A DNA stretch of 64,000 bases from Triglochin maritima (Eukaryota; Streptophyta; Magnoliopsida; Alismatales; Juncaginaceae): positions 25,835,621 through 25,899,620 of the forward strand of contig OY821784.1 of NCBI GenBank assembly GCA_963682175.1, read 5' to 3'. Shown here in pieces: positions 1 to 12,900 of the stretch; the stretch's first letter is position 1; each line of letters begins with the position of its first letter. The position numbers and the translations under genes were made by a program. Under the pieces are notes generated by a model. That model was not told the origin of the DNA, searched no databases, and saw nothing but the letters and a program-made list of their open reading frames with translations.

Positions 1-317
1 TTGAAATGTGATGTGATAGGGCATTTAGATGATATGACTATAAATGATATGCATTCAAAAATGTGTTTTTTTTTGTCAATCTAGGACATGGAATATTTTT
101 CATAAGTGAAAATATAAGATAGGTTCTGTCAAAAAAATTGAAATATGTGTTGAACGTGATATTTCTAATTGGACTTTAGTTAGATTAACCAAAATTGGAT
201 TTGGTTTGTTGGATTTGTTTGTTGGATTGTGTTGGATTGATTAGTGCAGGAAATAGATGAAGTAGAAACTTAATTTGCTAGTGCCCGAAAAGGTAAAAGA
301 ATTCCAGTGGCAGTCTT

Positions 318-1089
318 GTGGCACTTCCCGCTCAAACAAGGCTTCACAGGTTATATCTCACTACTAATATTGCTAACTTGATGATATGGCATGCAGAGGA
401 ATTAGAAAAAGACGAGAAATTGCGTCATCTGATAAATTCTGAGTGTTGGCCTGAGTACGTTGAACAACAAACACATCCCTCATTCACTTCAGAAAAAGAA
501 ATCTGAGGTTAAGGTTGGTCGCAAATGGGTTTCAGAAATTTAGTCAAATGCAAACACATTTTGATGGAAAGAGGAGTCATGTTCATCACATTTTGATGTA
601 AGGGTTTGTTACCTCTGGCCATAAGAATGAGTCATGGAGTTAAAGAAGTGCGAGAAACAATCATTAACCTGAGTTAGTTTTTCTCACATTTTTTGTTTGA
701 AAGTAAACACAAGTGAAGATGTTGATCATCTCAAAAGGAACATTGTTATTATTTTATTCCAGTTGGCAATGATATATCCACTGAGGTCTTTTGATGTTAT
801 ATTGCATCATGTTCACCTGGTTTGTGAGGTACGACTGGCAACTCTGGTGTACTATTGTTGGATGTACCTATTCGAAAGTTATATGAATAAGTTGAAATCT
901 TTTGTTCAAAACATAAATATACCTGAAGGATCAATTACTGATGGCATTCTAACAGAGGAATGCACTACCTTTTGCTCTAGATATTTGAAGAGCATAGAGA
1001 TAATTTTTATTAGACGTTTCAGGAACAATGGATGTGAAAGACTGTTAGGTAAGGGTCAAATGATTGTTCTAAACCCTGTAAATTAGAAA
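318..1089 (+). pseudogene. CACTA transposase-associated DUF4218 remnant
   Basis: The frame at 697-1086 reads through the core of DUF4218: an HLKRNIVIILFQLAMIYP-like stretch, then VHLVCEVRL, a WMYLFESYMNKLKSFVQN block, and PEGSI...EECTTFCSRYL. This order is characteristic of the conserved region downstream of TNP2 in plant CACTA transposons. It corresponds to roughly 125 residues of a much longer protein. A separate short frame at 318-506 may be a neighbouring piece, but I do not recognise a domain in it. There is no complete coding sequence, so this is transposon debris and not a host gene. Confidence 0.7.
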
Positions 1090-1337
1090 AGCTCACAATT
1101 AGGTGTTGAATAACACCACCATTGTTGATGAATATCAAGAGTAAGTAAACAAAAGTATACTTTGATAATGTTTATTTAATATAATTATTACAACATTAAC
1201 AATGAAATTCGGTTCTTGCAAATGCTTTAACCTTTATAATGCCTTCATGGGAGTAGGAATACATCGCAATCGATGTCAACAGGTTTTTCCTAGTTCTGGA
1301 CAAGACTTACATTGACGGAATCAGTGTACATTCTAAT

Positions 1338-2831
1338 TGTTGACTTTTTGGCCTTAATCTATATTTTGATGATTTAATCAACCTAATCTTAATTGTAATC
1401 AATGTCGAGTAGCACACATATTGCATAGCATATATATTGCTTTGTGCTAACCTCTACCGGTGATCAAGACTCAAGGATGAAATGATTCAAGTCAAGACAT
1501 GTAATCAAGCTCATTTGAAGACATGTAATTTGCATTTCTTTTGAGTCTTAGGAATATTGTGTAAATTGAGCATACTTGAGCTAAAATCAATTCACATACA
1601 CATTAGGTTGCCTATAGAAGTCACACACAAAATTTTACATCAATTGGACTTCAATAGATCATTCAAACTTAGACCAGAAAACACGAAACCTTAACCAGAA
1701 CTGTCTGCCCACATTCGGTCGACCGACCCAAACTTTTCAGTCGACCGAATGATCAATTATCCTATAGTGTTTTCAACTACCCACATTTGGTCGACAGTTT
1801 ACACATATGTTTTTGACCGTTATGGTTGTCGTATTATACCAACGGTCGTATTCGAATTATTCACCTATACCCATAACACATATTGCCTATCGGTCGATCG
1901 TGGACCTGTATCGGTCTACCGACCATAAATGTCTCCGTAAAGTGAAACTACCTGGAAGTTTCCGATCGACCGAAGACCTTGGATCGGTCGACCGAACTTG
2001 ATCATTTTTGTCAACCCCGTAAAGTCTGGAAGTTTACGGTCCACCAAACCCTATTCGGTGTACGACCGTTAACTTAAGGGTACCTAAGTTCTAGCCTGTT
2101 TCGTTCGACCATTCCTTTATCGGTCAACAAACATTGTTCAAATTTGCCAAACGGTCGACCGTTCTACCCATTTCGGTCGACCAAACTTTGTCTAAATGTG
2201 GTCCTGCAGGTTGCTATTTTGTGTATCTCACTCAAACCTTACCCAACTTAACCCCAACAGCTATGACACCTTAGGAGCTTATAAATAGGTCTTCCTATGG
2301 CACAAATAAACAACTCTTCCGATCCCTATTGTCATATACACTCAAGAGAAAACTCCAAGTCTCCCATTCCCCAAATCTACTCTCCAAGCTTACAATTCCA
2401 CATCTTAGATCAATTCCACATCATAAGCTAAGTGTGCTCAAGTTAGAGAGTGAGTGATCCACTCAAAACATTCTGTTGTAAAGAAGCAAGGACTTTGGTG
2501 AAAGCCCGAAGTGTACCTCTCGGATTGTGAGAGGAAGAAAGTCAAGCTAGCGAGGGTGTTTGCGGTGCTTGTGGTGTAAAGGTGTTCTCTCCCGGCTCAA
2601 AACAGGAAGTGGATAGTGAAGTCATGAGCGGAGCTCGAGGTAGATCGAGCGGAGCTTGCACGAGAGGAACTATGCGAGAGGCCGAACCTCTATAAAAATC
2701 CCTGTCTTTGTTTGTGGTTTGCATATTTCTACTTTGTTTGCTCGTTAGTTTTTAATTCTCTATTTGAAAAGCAAGTAGAGTTTGTTTAGGGTTAAAAGTG
2801 ATTAGAACTAAGCCGCGTTCACGATCCTACA
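1338..2831 (+). mobile_element. Solo LTR A, SIRE-like Ty1-copia family
   Basis: It starts TGTTGACTTTTTGGCC and ends CGATCCTACA, giving the TG...CA form. The whole 1,494 bp resembles the LTR at 10659-13992, which is preceded by a copia polypurine tract, so orientation and family are clear. CTAAT precedes it and CTTAT follows it, a 4-of-5 match consistent with an aged target duplication. A TATAAATAGG promoter-like box lies near 2280. Upstream of it the U3 region is packed with GGTCGACCG-type palindromes. No internal region adjoins it, so it is a solo LTR. Confidence 0.75.
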
Positions 2832-3239
2832 CTTATGTTTTTCGGATAACCTACACCGACGGTACTTATCCGTCAGTGAAGGTAAACCACTGAATCCACC
2901 AACAAATTGTATATGGCAGAGTAAGTAGGTATTTGTTAAAGATAAAGGGAAATAAGTAGTAGTCGGTGCATAATACACCAATGGATATCTATCGGCGATT
3001 TCCCTTTAGTCTTCTTTGCTCCGACAATAAGGCAAAAAACGTGGGAAAAATCACGCCAAATCTAACACTGACCACAATTATCCATCAGAACATTCGTCGG
3101 TGGAAGAAAACACAGGGGAAACCAACACCGATGATAGGTATATCCATCGATGTTTTACTATACCGATGGATGAGCACTTTCACCAAAGGATATGTTCCGT
3201 CAGTGAAGGGTTGTTCTTCTATAATGTAGTTTGGGGCTC

Positions 3240-3830
3240 CCGATTGTAGGTATATCACCGGTCTCACGATCTATTTGTCTATATGATTGATTAGGTGCAA
3301 TAGTCTAGGACACCAGTGATAATGTATCTAGCATACATCATTGGAGAACGAAAGGTGTGTATATATATGGTATATATATGTGAGTCAGAGACGTAGGGAC
3401 AAGACTTATTGTCAACATGGGCCATGTGCAAGCGGGAGATATTGAATGTTGGAATATATTTGTTTATGCCCAATGGTACATGACACACGACACAACCTGT
3501 TTTGGCTCGTGCATGATAGAACCCTAGCTCCCCTTTATGAATAGAGAGTGGGTTGGAGCACTAGGGTCTCTCTCTTAGCTTCCTAGCCTCCACCCCACTC
3601 TTAACCGTCGTCACCTCTGTAGCTACGATTTTGTCCCTCTTCTTCCCCAAGTGGATTGAGAGACATTATATTGTGGTGTTGTGCGCTCCAAGAGAGTTGA
3701 AGCCTGATAAGTAGGAGTCACACATGTGGCACCATAGGACAACTAAATCATTGTTCCTCTTGTATAAGATCTTGTGTATATCGTTATTGCTCTTAACTTA
3801 AGTGCTTCAATTTTATTAAGCTAGTAAACT
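3240..3830 (+). mobile_element. Copia LTR-like fragment
   Basis: An AGCGGGAGAT purine tract at about 3431 is followed by TGTTGGAATATATTTG at 3447, the usual junction between a copia polypurine tract and its 3' LTR. About 210 bp of probable internal sequence lies to the left. The right end is not defined; the family-like sequence fades near 3830, before the last recognised MATE exon. The family assignment is inference from the junction only. Confidence 0.45.
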
Positions 3831-3943
3831 AATCATATATTTGAAATGGTATTCAACTATGTATTCCTTTTTTTGAAATAAATGAAATAAAGATACACAT
3901 ACACCGTTATATATACCAAAAAATGGTGGGAAACAAAATTTAC

Positions 3944-6900
3944 CTCTTTGTTCCAATCGGTTCTCCACGTGACCCATATCAGAATTAGGGTTTGGATCAT
4001 AGTGCCACTGATCATGCCAACCCATATACCCTGAAACATATATAAAGAGTCACAACTTACATACGGTCGATATTGGTACTCTCTCTTTGAGCATTGTGTT
4101 CGACCCGGATCGTCAAGAGCTCTCCAGTGAAAAAACATGGATTCATTGTCGTTAATTCACTTAGAGTTGGGTAAGTATTTATTTACAAAGGATAGTGATG
4201 AAAAGTGCAATTCGGTCATAGGTCAAGGAAACAAATTGTAACTAAGTTTGAAAAAAAAATCTCTTGCGTATATACATTCACATTTAGAAAGTTAAATGAT
4301 ACACAAAAAAGATATATTTCATGATAATATGAATGACGTATTACAGACTGGTATTCAGGATAATAAACTAACCACTCATGATTCGGAATAATTTTTTATG
4401 TGTTCCATATGGTCCCGAAAAAAGGATTCTATTATTGTTCCTCATCTTCCGAGGATACGGATAGAGCTCCAGCGCAAGAGGGAGAGATTCAGACCACTAA
4501 ACGGTAAGAAATTGCCTTAAAGTGTTTAGAGATTGATGCGAAAGAGAAACCAGTAGGCTGTAGAATATGATCAAAATCGATGACTTGTTATAATTCTCTT
4601 TTTCTAAAGATTGGTTTTGCATTTTTGATCTAGATAATATATTCCCGTAGACAACTTTGCTTTTATCATCAATATTGTTTCCTGACGATGTCCACTAGTA
4701 AATAGGGGATTTAGCTTTTGATGTAACATTGAAGGCAAGGAAATTTCAATATACCTTTGCTCCGAAATTGAAATGGAATCCAAGAAGACAACCAAAAGGG
4801 ATTCCAATGATATAATAGCATCCAACATTTACGTAAGCTACAAAGGCTTGCCAACCACATCCAACGGCTACACCTGCATAGACAACATATTTAGTTATCA
4901 CATGATACATTTAATTATTAAATCTTTAAGCAGTATGGATTACATACTTTCGGGGAAAAAACGATCCACTAAATTAAGCCTTAATGAACTAGTGAGTACC
5001 CAATTCGAATTAAGTGCATTCTGTAGAATTACGTTAGTTTCCTTGTTTCGGTGTAACCTTTAGTGATAAATATATTATATCTGGTTTAAGTTAGTTTGTA
5101 TGATGTTGGTGTAGATAATAATTAAATTATAATTTTTTCCCCGTAGTAAGTTGTGGAAAGAATATTGGCAATATATCATCAACTTTCCCATTCCCTGAAA
5201 CTACACTTTCATTTAGCGAAGCATTGAAATTTTATTTTCGTGAACTTGTCGAAGCACTTTTTTCTCGACAAGCAAACTTACCCCTGACTTACCCTTAGCC
5301 ATAAAAACATACTTCTGTTTTAATAGTTAATATATACGCGCATGAATACAGAAATCAAAATACTCTTTGACGAGCTATTCAGTTATCGGTGTCGATTGAT
5401 TCCGAAGTGTCAACGTTTTTCTTGTTGAGAACACGTTATTGACAACACACTTGCGGCTCCTGTGCAATCTGTCATCACAATAGACTATATGAATCTTTGT
5501 AGCAGAGTCAACTACAAAGAACCGATTTATTCTATAGATCCACCTAGCTGGATCAGACATTCCATTATAATCAATCATACAAATTTTGTTCCGATGCTTA
5601 AATTTCAAGGATCAGACTCCTGTTAATTATAATTACTACAGTTTTTCCTCGTAGCTTTATCTGCTTAACACTCATATTTGTTAATAAGGATGCTTTCTTA
5701 CCTACATAGACTCCACCTAACCAGCTAAGTCCAGAAGATCTCTGATTCGCAGATCCAACGATTTCATCTTCTCTTCCATTTGTTGTTAATGCTCTTTTAC
5801 CTTTCAATGTTACTCTAGAATAGTAAATAACCTAAGGGCCTTCAATTCTTAAAGATTCTTCATTTAAGATCCACATTTGCTCAAACGTGGGTCTAGTACC
5901 AATTTCCTAGGAATTCACTTAGGGTCAATTCTAGCAACAAAACCATCCGTGGCCATAGATTTGGATAGAGTCAACAGTTGGCTCTAAATTAGGAACACGA
6001 CAAAAGGATTCGAGGTCAACCAAGCTCCAGTTCTAGGAATGCAAGGAACTCAGACTTCTAGAGAGTCGACACAGGACGGGGTAAGCCAAAGACCTTTTTA
6101 ATTATTCTTTTAGTATTAATGCAGTGGGGTGGGAAGAAAAAACACATTCCTAACTCTTACAACGAACTAAGCGCAATCAGAACTAAAAGACATCTACATG
6201 AAACTAACCAGAAAATACATAAAAATATTCGAGAAACCATTATGTATATTTTGCAATCATTATGTATTATAAATTATTATCTTAACTATCAATTACTTAT
6301 AGGTACTATCTCCCTTAAGAATTGTACATACTCAGTTCTTTTCCCTTCAAAACCACAAATGATTATGCAAATTCAAAATGCAAGCAGGCGTTTGAAATCG
6401 AGTTAAACTTACCGGATAGAACAGGTTGGATACCATTTAAAAAAAGAGTTAGAGCAAGCAGAGGGCAGAGATCAGAGACAGCTTGGGCTACAACCTTGCC
6501 TTCGGTAAAAGCATAGCTGATTACATGCCTAAGAGATATGACAATCACTCCAATCACGACAGCGATTGTGGCCGATAACAATGTCACAACAGCCACCGAG
6601 AACTGTGCTGCCTTGGGGTTACCAGCGCCAAGCTCATTGCTTACTCGAACGCTATCAAATGCATGAGAAACTAATTAAGCAATTTATATCAACATCATAC
6701 ATTTCATTGCTGGTGAATATCGAGTGATAAATGAAGATAATAATGAAAAAAATTCATGTTTTATTCTCTTTGCTAATTGCTTTTGTCATCCTAATAGTAA
6801 GGGTGTAAATAGGAACAACATGATAGAGCTAGACTTATTGAGTTTGACATGTAAAAATGTGGGGTGATTTGCTGGCGTGACATTTCAAGTGACCTTAATT

Positions 6901-9900
6901 GTTGATCCAAAACTGCAATAAGACTATATACGCTAGTGCCAATGAAAATTCCTAATATCTTCTGTTAGGATCTTTGGTGTGGTGGTTCGTACGTGGAATT
7001 GATGAATAAACTAATAGAACTCTAGTCAAGCAATCTATCAAACACCTAGCATGCATCTAGCAATCTCACAAGCAATCAAGCAAGCACAAACAAGCGCAAC
7101 ACCGGATTGTGGTGAAAACCAATTTCGGAAAAACTACGATAGTGAAGACGGAGGAACTTCACTATGACAACAGTTGACGTACAAGGAGAATGCAATCGGA
7201 GTTGGCTTGCTCTGCCTAGATTGGGGGTTGGATGATTCTCCAACAACAAGATTTTTCCCGAATCCAGAACCATATCTCATGGTAGTTAAACTTACCTCTC
7301 AACATTGGTGACTCTTTTTTCTCTAAAGATTTCAACAAAATTAGGGTTCTAAGTAACTTAAGTATTTAAAGGAAAGGATTAGCCAATCCAAATGGATTTG
7401 GAATGCCAAATTGCCCTTAATAAAATCTACTCGCGCCCAGATTTCAGTCGACCATTCGGGTAATGGTCAATCGTTCTTCATATTCCAGTATACCTCCAGC
7501 AACTACTGTCCACTTGGATTCAGTCAACCGTTGGCCAGACGAATGACCAGCTCTGGAGGATCCAATGTGGTTCGGATGTCCTTCTCCGCATTCCAATAAC
7601 TCCTAGGCCAACTCTGTCTGATGGGTAATGGTGGACTGAATTGGATTCAGTCAGCGACTCTAAGAGTTTAGTAAATTTCCATCAAACTCTGTTGGATGCG
7701 TTCTAGTCGACCGAATGGTATTCAATCGATTGTTCCTGACGTTGTTGCCAAGAAAACTTTCTAAGAATCTCCCATTGTCTTGAAAACCCATCTATTATGA
7801 GACTCACACATTTATCTATCTTCACAATGTCTCCTATCTCCGCCTTTGCTCCATATCTACGTGGAGCTCAATCCGACCGAACTCAAACAATCTTTGAATT
7901 TGGTCAACGTAACCGATTTTCTGAGCATATCAGCTGGATTGTCATCAATGTCATTCTTCATCATTATCACGCTTCCTTCAAGGATCAACTCCCAAATGAA
8001 GTTTGTTGTAGTCAAGGACCCTTTAAATCTTGTTGTGAGACATTAAGTGTAGGGGTTTTGGTTCATGTGTAGATAAGAAATAAGTGAGTAGGTGTTTTCT
8101 TTTCTCGCACGGCTCCTATCACTCGGGAAAGTAGGACTGAGGTGACTTTGTGCCTGGTGCTTTCGAGTCATCTGACTTGGGATGTGCCGACCGAACTCCC
8201 GTAATACTGGTGGTAGGGATTACCCTATGTGGAGATTTGGGGAAAGGTGTACGTGATAGTGTAAGTCCTCATAGGCAATGATGAACGAAACCTGACCCTG
8301 GGAGAATGAAGCTCCAACTAATAAAAAGAAAAAAATAAAAAAAATAAAAATGGTAATGCAAATAAGAACTTTAATGGACTTTACACTTTGTATCACTTGA
8401 GGATGTTGAGGTTGTCCATGTCTTTCACTTAAGTCCTTAGTTCACTTACATGAATGATTCATTAGGCTAGGTGTGTGGACTGAATACCTATATAGAGTCG
8501 GCCCGTAGGATTACCGCGTCCAATGATCGATAAAAATGAGTCTATCGAGTCGAGTTTCTAGATTGAATAATACATCTATGTTCGGATTTTTTGGCTATAT
8601 CCGCTGAAAACCCTCAGGAGACAACACTCCTCCTCCTTGGCGACAAGGAGGTTTAACGGCTTGTTGCACGTGCTAAGTGCAACCGTGATTCCTATGAAAG
8701 TGAGTTAGGATTACCCTGTTTTTCGTATGCTTTTTCCTTTCCTTCATTTTTCTCTTTCTTTGTTTTGCTCGGGACTAGCAAAAGTTAGGTGTAGGGGTAT
8801 TTGATTGACACCATATCATGCATATATTTGTGTCTTATATCCTTTAATTTAGCCTAAGCAATGCTATGTAACGAGTGTTATGTTTATGTTTCAGGAATAA
8901 ATAGGTTTAGGAAGAAGATGCTCAAAAAGGACTCAAATGCAAGGGAAATGACTAAGTTGCAAGATTTATGGACTGAGATGAAACAGAGAAGGACCTGAAT
9001 GCAAAACCAAAAGGATCAATGAGAAAATCAAGAAGCGTCACACCTTAATGAGGAGTATTTTGGCAATTAAATCCGTGCCCAACCATCAACAACCAAATTG
9101 GGTTCATCAGACACTAAGAAATCAAGCCAGAACCGAGACACCAAAATCCAGACTCGATCCAACACTTATAGACCGCCAATCAGCGGTCCAAATCGGTCCA
9201 AAGGCGACATGTTTTGGTCGCGTGGTGTATTATGTTGTGTTTAGTCCATATTTGGTATGCGTTTTAGTCCCATACAGGGGGATTATCCCGGATTAGCTTT
9301 TTCAATGCCTATAAGTAGAACTCTTCACCTTCCTTTGTATTCACCCATTGCTTGGTGACATTCTCTCTACTTGGAGTAAGCCTTGAAGCAAAACTCAAGG
9401 TGGAGAAGGGTGCTACCTTCAATGTGAGTCATTTTAATAAAATAATTGTTTTTAGTTTTTTTTAATCTTGTCTTTTAATTCTTGCATGCTTCTTTATTTT
9501 TACTTTCCTTTCCTCTTCTTTAATATTTCTTGCTTGCTTAGGTTAATTTCATTTGAGTAGAATGTTTCGTTTTAATGTATGTTGTAGTGTAATGATCAGT
9601 GAGTAGTTCCATCCCCTTTGGGGGTGGAGTAGATGTGTCTACATGTTATGTAGATAGTATGAATGCTAGACATTGTTGTTTGTAAGAGATGTTAGTATAC
9701 TTGTTTGAATTAATAATAACTTTTACTTGATGGTTTCTGTCATAATGTTTAGGTACATTCCATGCTTGAGCTTATTGTATGCATTAACAAATACTAACTA
9801 CACTTGAGCTTATTGTATGTATTCACCACACTTATTTCATGTGCACACACACTCCACCCCTTGGGGGTTTTCCTTTCCTGATTTCTATCTTCTTTTATTC

Positions 9901-12900
9901 GTTGCTTAGTTTAGTTTGTTTTGTGCTTTCCTTTCCTCCTTTCTAGTTTACTAGTTTAGTTTAGTATAGTTTAGTTTAATCAATCTTTTCTCCCCTTTCT
10001 TTCTCACTCGCCTTCGAACAAACTAAAGTCGACACACCTCCCTGTGGATCGACCGGTATTTGCTATCACTTCAACGCGTCCGTGCACTTGCGGTTAATTA
10101 AAACAATCAATCACACTATCGAAAGGAGATTGAAACCAATCGAGGATCAAATTGGGTAAAATTTAACTATCCTTTACATTCATATTAGATTGGTTCTAAT
10201 CTAGGACATATTGAATGCTTAATTGTTATATCTTTATCACATTCTTTGATAAATTAGGATATACTTCATGTAAATCATTAAGGGGGAGAAAAATGATTAC
10301 ATTGCCTAATTGAAACCATTCATTGCACATATAATAAAAGGGGAGAATAGATTTGAACTTAATTGTCATATCATATCTATATTGATAGAGAGCTTAATGA
10401 AAATCTTTATCTAGAAAGGGTAATGAAGTGCAAAATTAAGGGGGAACAACTTCATTACAAGAACTTTGGGGGGAAGAATGAATTCATTGCAAATTTTTGA
10501 TAGATGTCAAAGGGGGGAGGGAATTAGGATCCAACTTGAAATTGGATTAAAAATTGAACAAAAACTATGCACATATAGGGGGAGCATTTATATACATAGT
10601 TTACATCTCTAAATTTCAAGTAATTAAGATATTAGTTGTCATCATCAAAATGGGAGATTGTTGGCTTTTAGGCCGTAATCCACGTTTTGATTATTTAATC
10701 AACCTAATCTTAATAATAATTAATGTAGAGTAGCACACATATTGCATAGCACATATATTGTTTTGTGCTAACATCTACAAGTGATCAAGACTCAAGGAAG
10801 AAAAGAACTCAAGTCAAGACATGTAATCAAGCTATTGAAAACATGTAATTTTGTATTTCTTTTGAGTAGAACTTTGTGTACTTGAGCATACTAGAGTAAA
10901 TAACTAATCACATACACATTAGCTTACTTGTAGGAGTCACACACAAAATCTCAGATCATTTAAACTTCAATAGACACCCAAGCTTAGACCGGAAATCACT
11001 AAACCAAATTGAACTGCTTGGCCAATTCGGGCGACCGAACCACCTTCGTTCGACTGATTGATCTTTTAACCAATTGTGATTTTAACTGCTCGACTGTGAC
11101 CTTTTTCGGTCGAGCGTCTACACGTGTTATTTGACCGTTAGACTTGTCGTATTATACCAATGGTTGTATTCACATTTCTACCCATATCCCAGCAATAAAT
11201 TTGACCATCGGTCGACCGTGGACATAGTTTTGGTCGACCGAACTTAGACATCTCTTGAACCCCGTAGTGCCAGTTTTTATCGATCGACCGAATAAACCTT
11301 TTTGTTTGATCGTCTGTCCCTAGACTTTCCTGGACAATAATTCCGGACTGCCTAATCGGTCGACCATTCCACTTTTGGTACAACCGTTCACTTAAGTTAT
11401 AGCCATGTTCGTTCAATCAAACCCTTTGTTCGGGTCGACCGTTTGTTTCTGGAACTGTCTAGATACCTTTTCTGGACAGAATCCGGTCGACCGTTTTACC
11501 CATTTTGGTCGACCGAACTTAACCAGAAAAGTGATCTGTGCTTTTCTGGTTTGTGTTTCTCACACATTCATCTACCACTTTTGCCACAACGGCTATAACA
11601 CATTAGGAGCTTATAAATAGGGGATTTAATACATTGTTTAGACAACACTCTCACACATAATTGTCCAATACATTAGAGAGAAGTCTCCAAATCCCAAAAG
11701 CTCATACTGTAATATCCTGAATTTTTAATTGAGTTAATAATCAAATATCTTAATGGACTAATTAAGATTATTGGATGATTGTGTGGTTTTAGGAGAAGAT
11801 GAAATTTTGAGAAGAATATAGAGAAGAAAAAGATGGAGATTTTGAGGCAAGTACTGATTCGTTATTCTTCAGTTTCATATCATGTCTGTCTCTCTTGATA
11901 TTCCTAGTTGCATGCATGTTGAGCATTAATATTGATTTTATGGATATGCATATGATTGCATGGTGGTGTTTCGGTCGACATGTCCTGTGGCTGTGTGTAT
12001 GTTTCTAGCAGAGCAACTTAGGAAAGAGCTGCCTAACGGACAGCATGGAGCCACCCGAGAGAGGAAAGGGCTGCCTGTCGTTAGTGTGGAGCTACCAGGT
12101 GTGCGTCTGACAGATTGATAGATTTCAGAAGCACAGGATATGGTCGAATCTGAATGGGGGTTTCAAATTGATATGCGTGCATTTTATTTGTGATGCATGT
12201 CTCTTGATTGTGCTTATTGACTGAATGTCATATTCTGTATTATTTTCCACATGATTATGATTCTGATTGATTGATGGTTGGTACTTGCGGGCTGTCGAGC
12301 TCAAAATTTGTTGATTATATTTTTCAGATTATTATGAGCCTATCAGATGGATTTAAATATCAGAGTGCGCAGCGGTCAGGATCGTGGATCGTATCTTAAC
12401 GCACCGGTTTCGGGCGGGTGAGCAATTGTCTGGGCTCGGGGCGTTACAAATGGTATCAGAGCAATACGATCCTCGGAATTAGTCGGAATCGGATTTGAAA
12501 TAGAAATTTTTGATTGAATCGGAATTAGTCAGAATTTAGATTTAGAAGTTTCGACTATTGATTTGAATATGAATTTGGAGTTATTCGGACTTGAGTTCAA
12601 AATGTGAATTTCGACTTGGTTGGATTTGCTATCCAAATTATGAATAAATAGTTGGAGATGAATTTTAGATTTAATGAAAGTAGGATTGAAAATTTTGTTT
12701 TGATTTGGATCAAACTGTTTTAGATGTGAGAGTCTATTTTAATATGGATATGTGAATTCCAAATGATATGATGTTGAATTAAAATTTCGAGGACGAAATT
12801 TCTTTTAAGGAGGGTAGAATGTAATATCCTGAATTTTTAGTTGAGTTAATAATCAAATATCTTAATGGACTAATTAAGATTATTGGATGATTGTGTGGTT

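Larger units (their letters stand above)
1..3235 (+). mobile_element. CACTA (En/Spm-type) transposon remnant, interrupted by a solo LTR
   Basis: The left part encodes a DUF4218-type segment (697-1086), a domain that accompanies TNP2 transposase in plant CACTA elements. The right part (about 2836-3235) carries repeated CCGACGGTA / CCGATGGAT-like motifs in both orientations, as expected of subterminal transposase-binding repeats. It ends in a degenerate terminal sequence near 3220-3232. A 1.49-kb copia LTR sits between the two parts. The left end lies outside the window and no complete transposase survives. I infer one element because the solo LTR shows a near target duplication, so coding and terminal parts would join once it is removed. 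Confidence 0.6.

Noticed and set aside
3575..3605. V-E-A-R-K-L minus-strand stretch as the last MATE exon
   Set aside because: There is no AG acceptor before the GTG, and the sequence lies in copia LTR-like DNA.
5598..5807. Minus frame as an additional MATE exon
   Set aside because: No similarity to MATE sequence, and exons 4 and 5 already join in phase around it.
12448..12470. tRNA gene (matches initiator-Met complement)
   Set aside because: Only the 12-base primer-binding complement is present, without a cloverleaf; it belongs to the retroelement.
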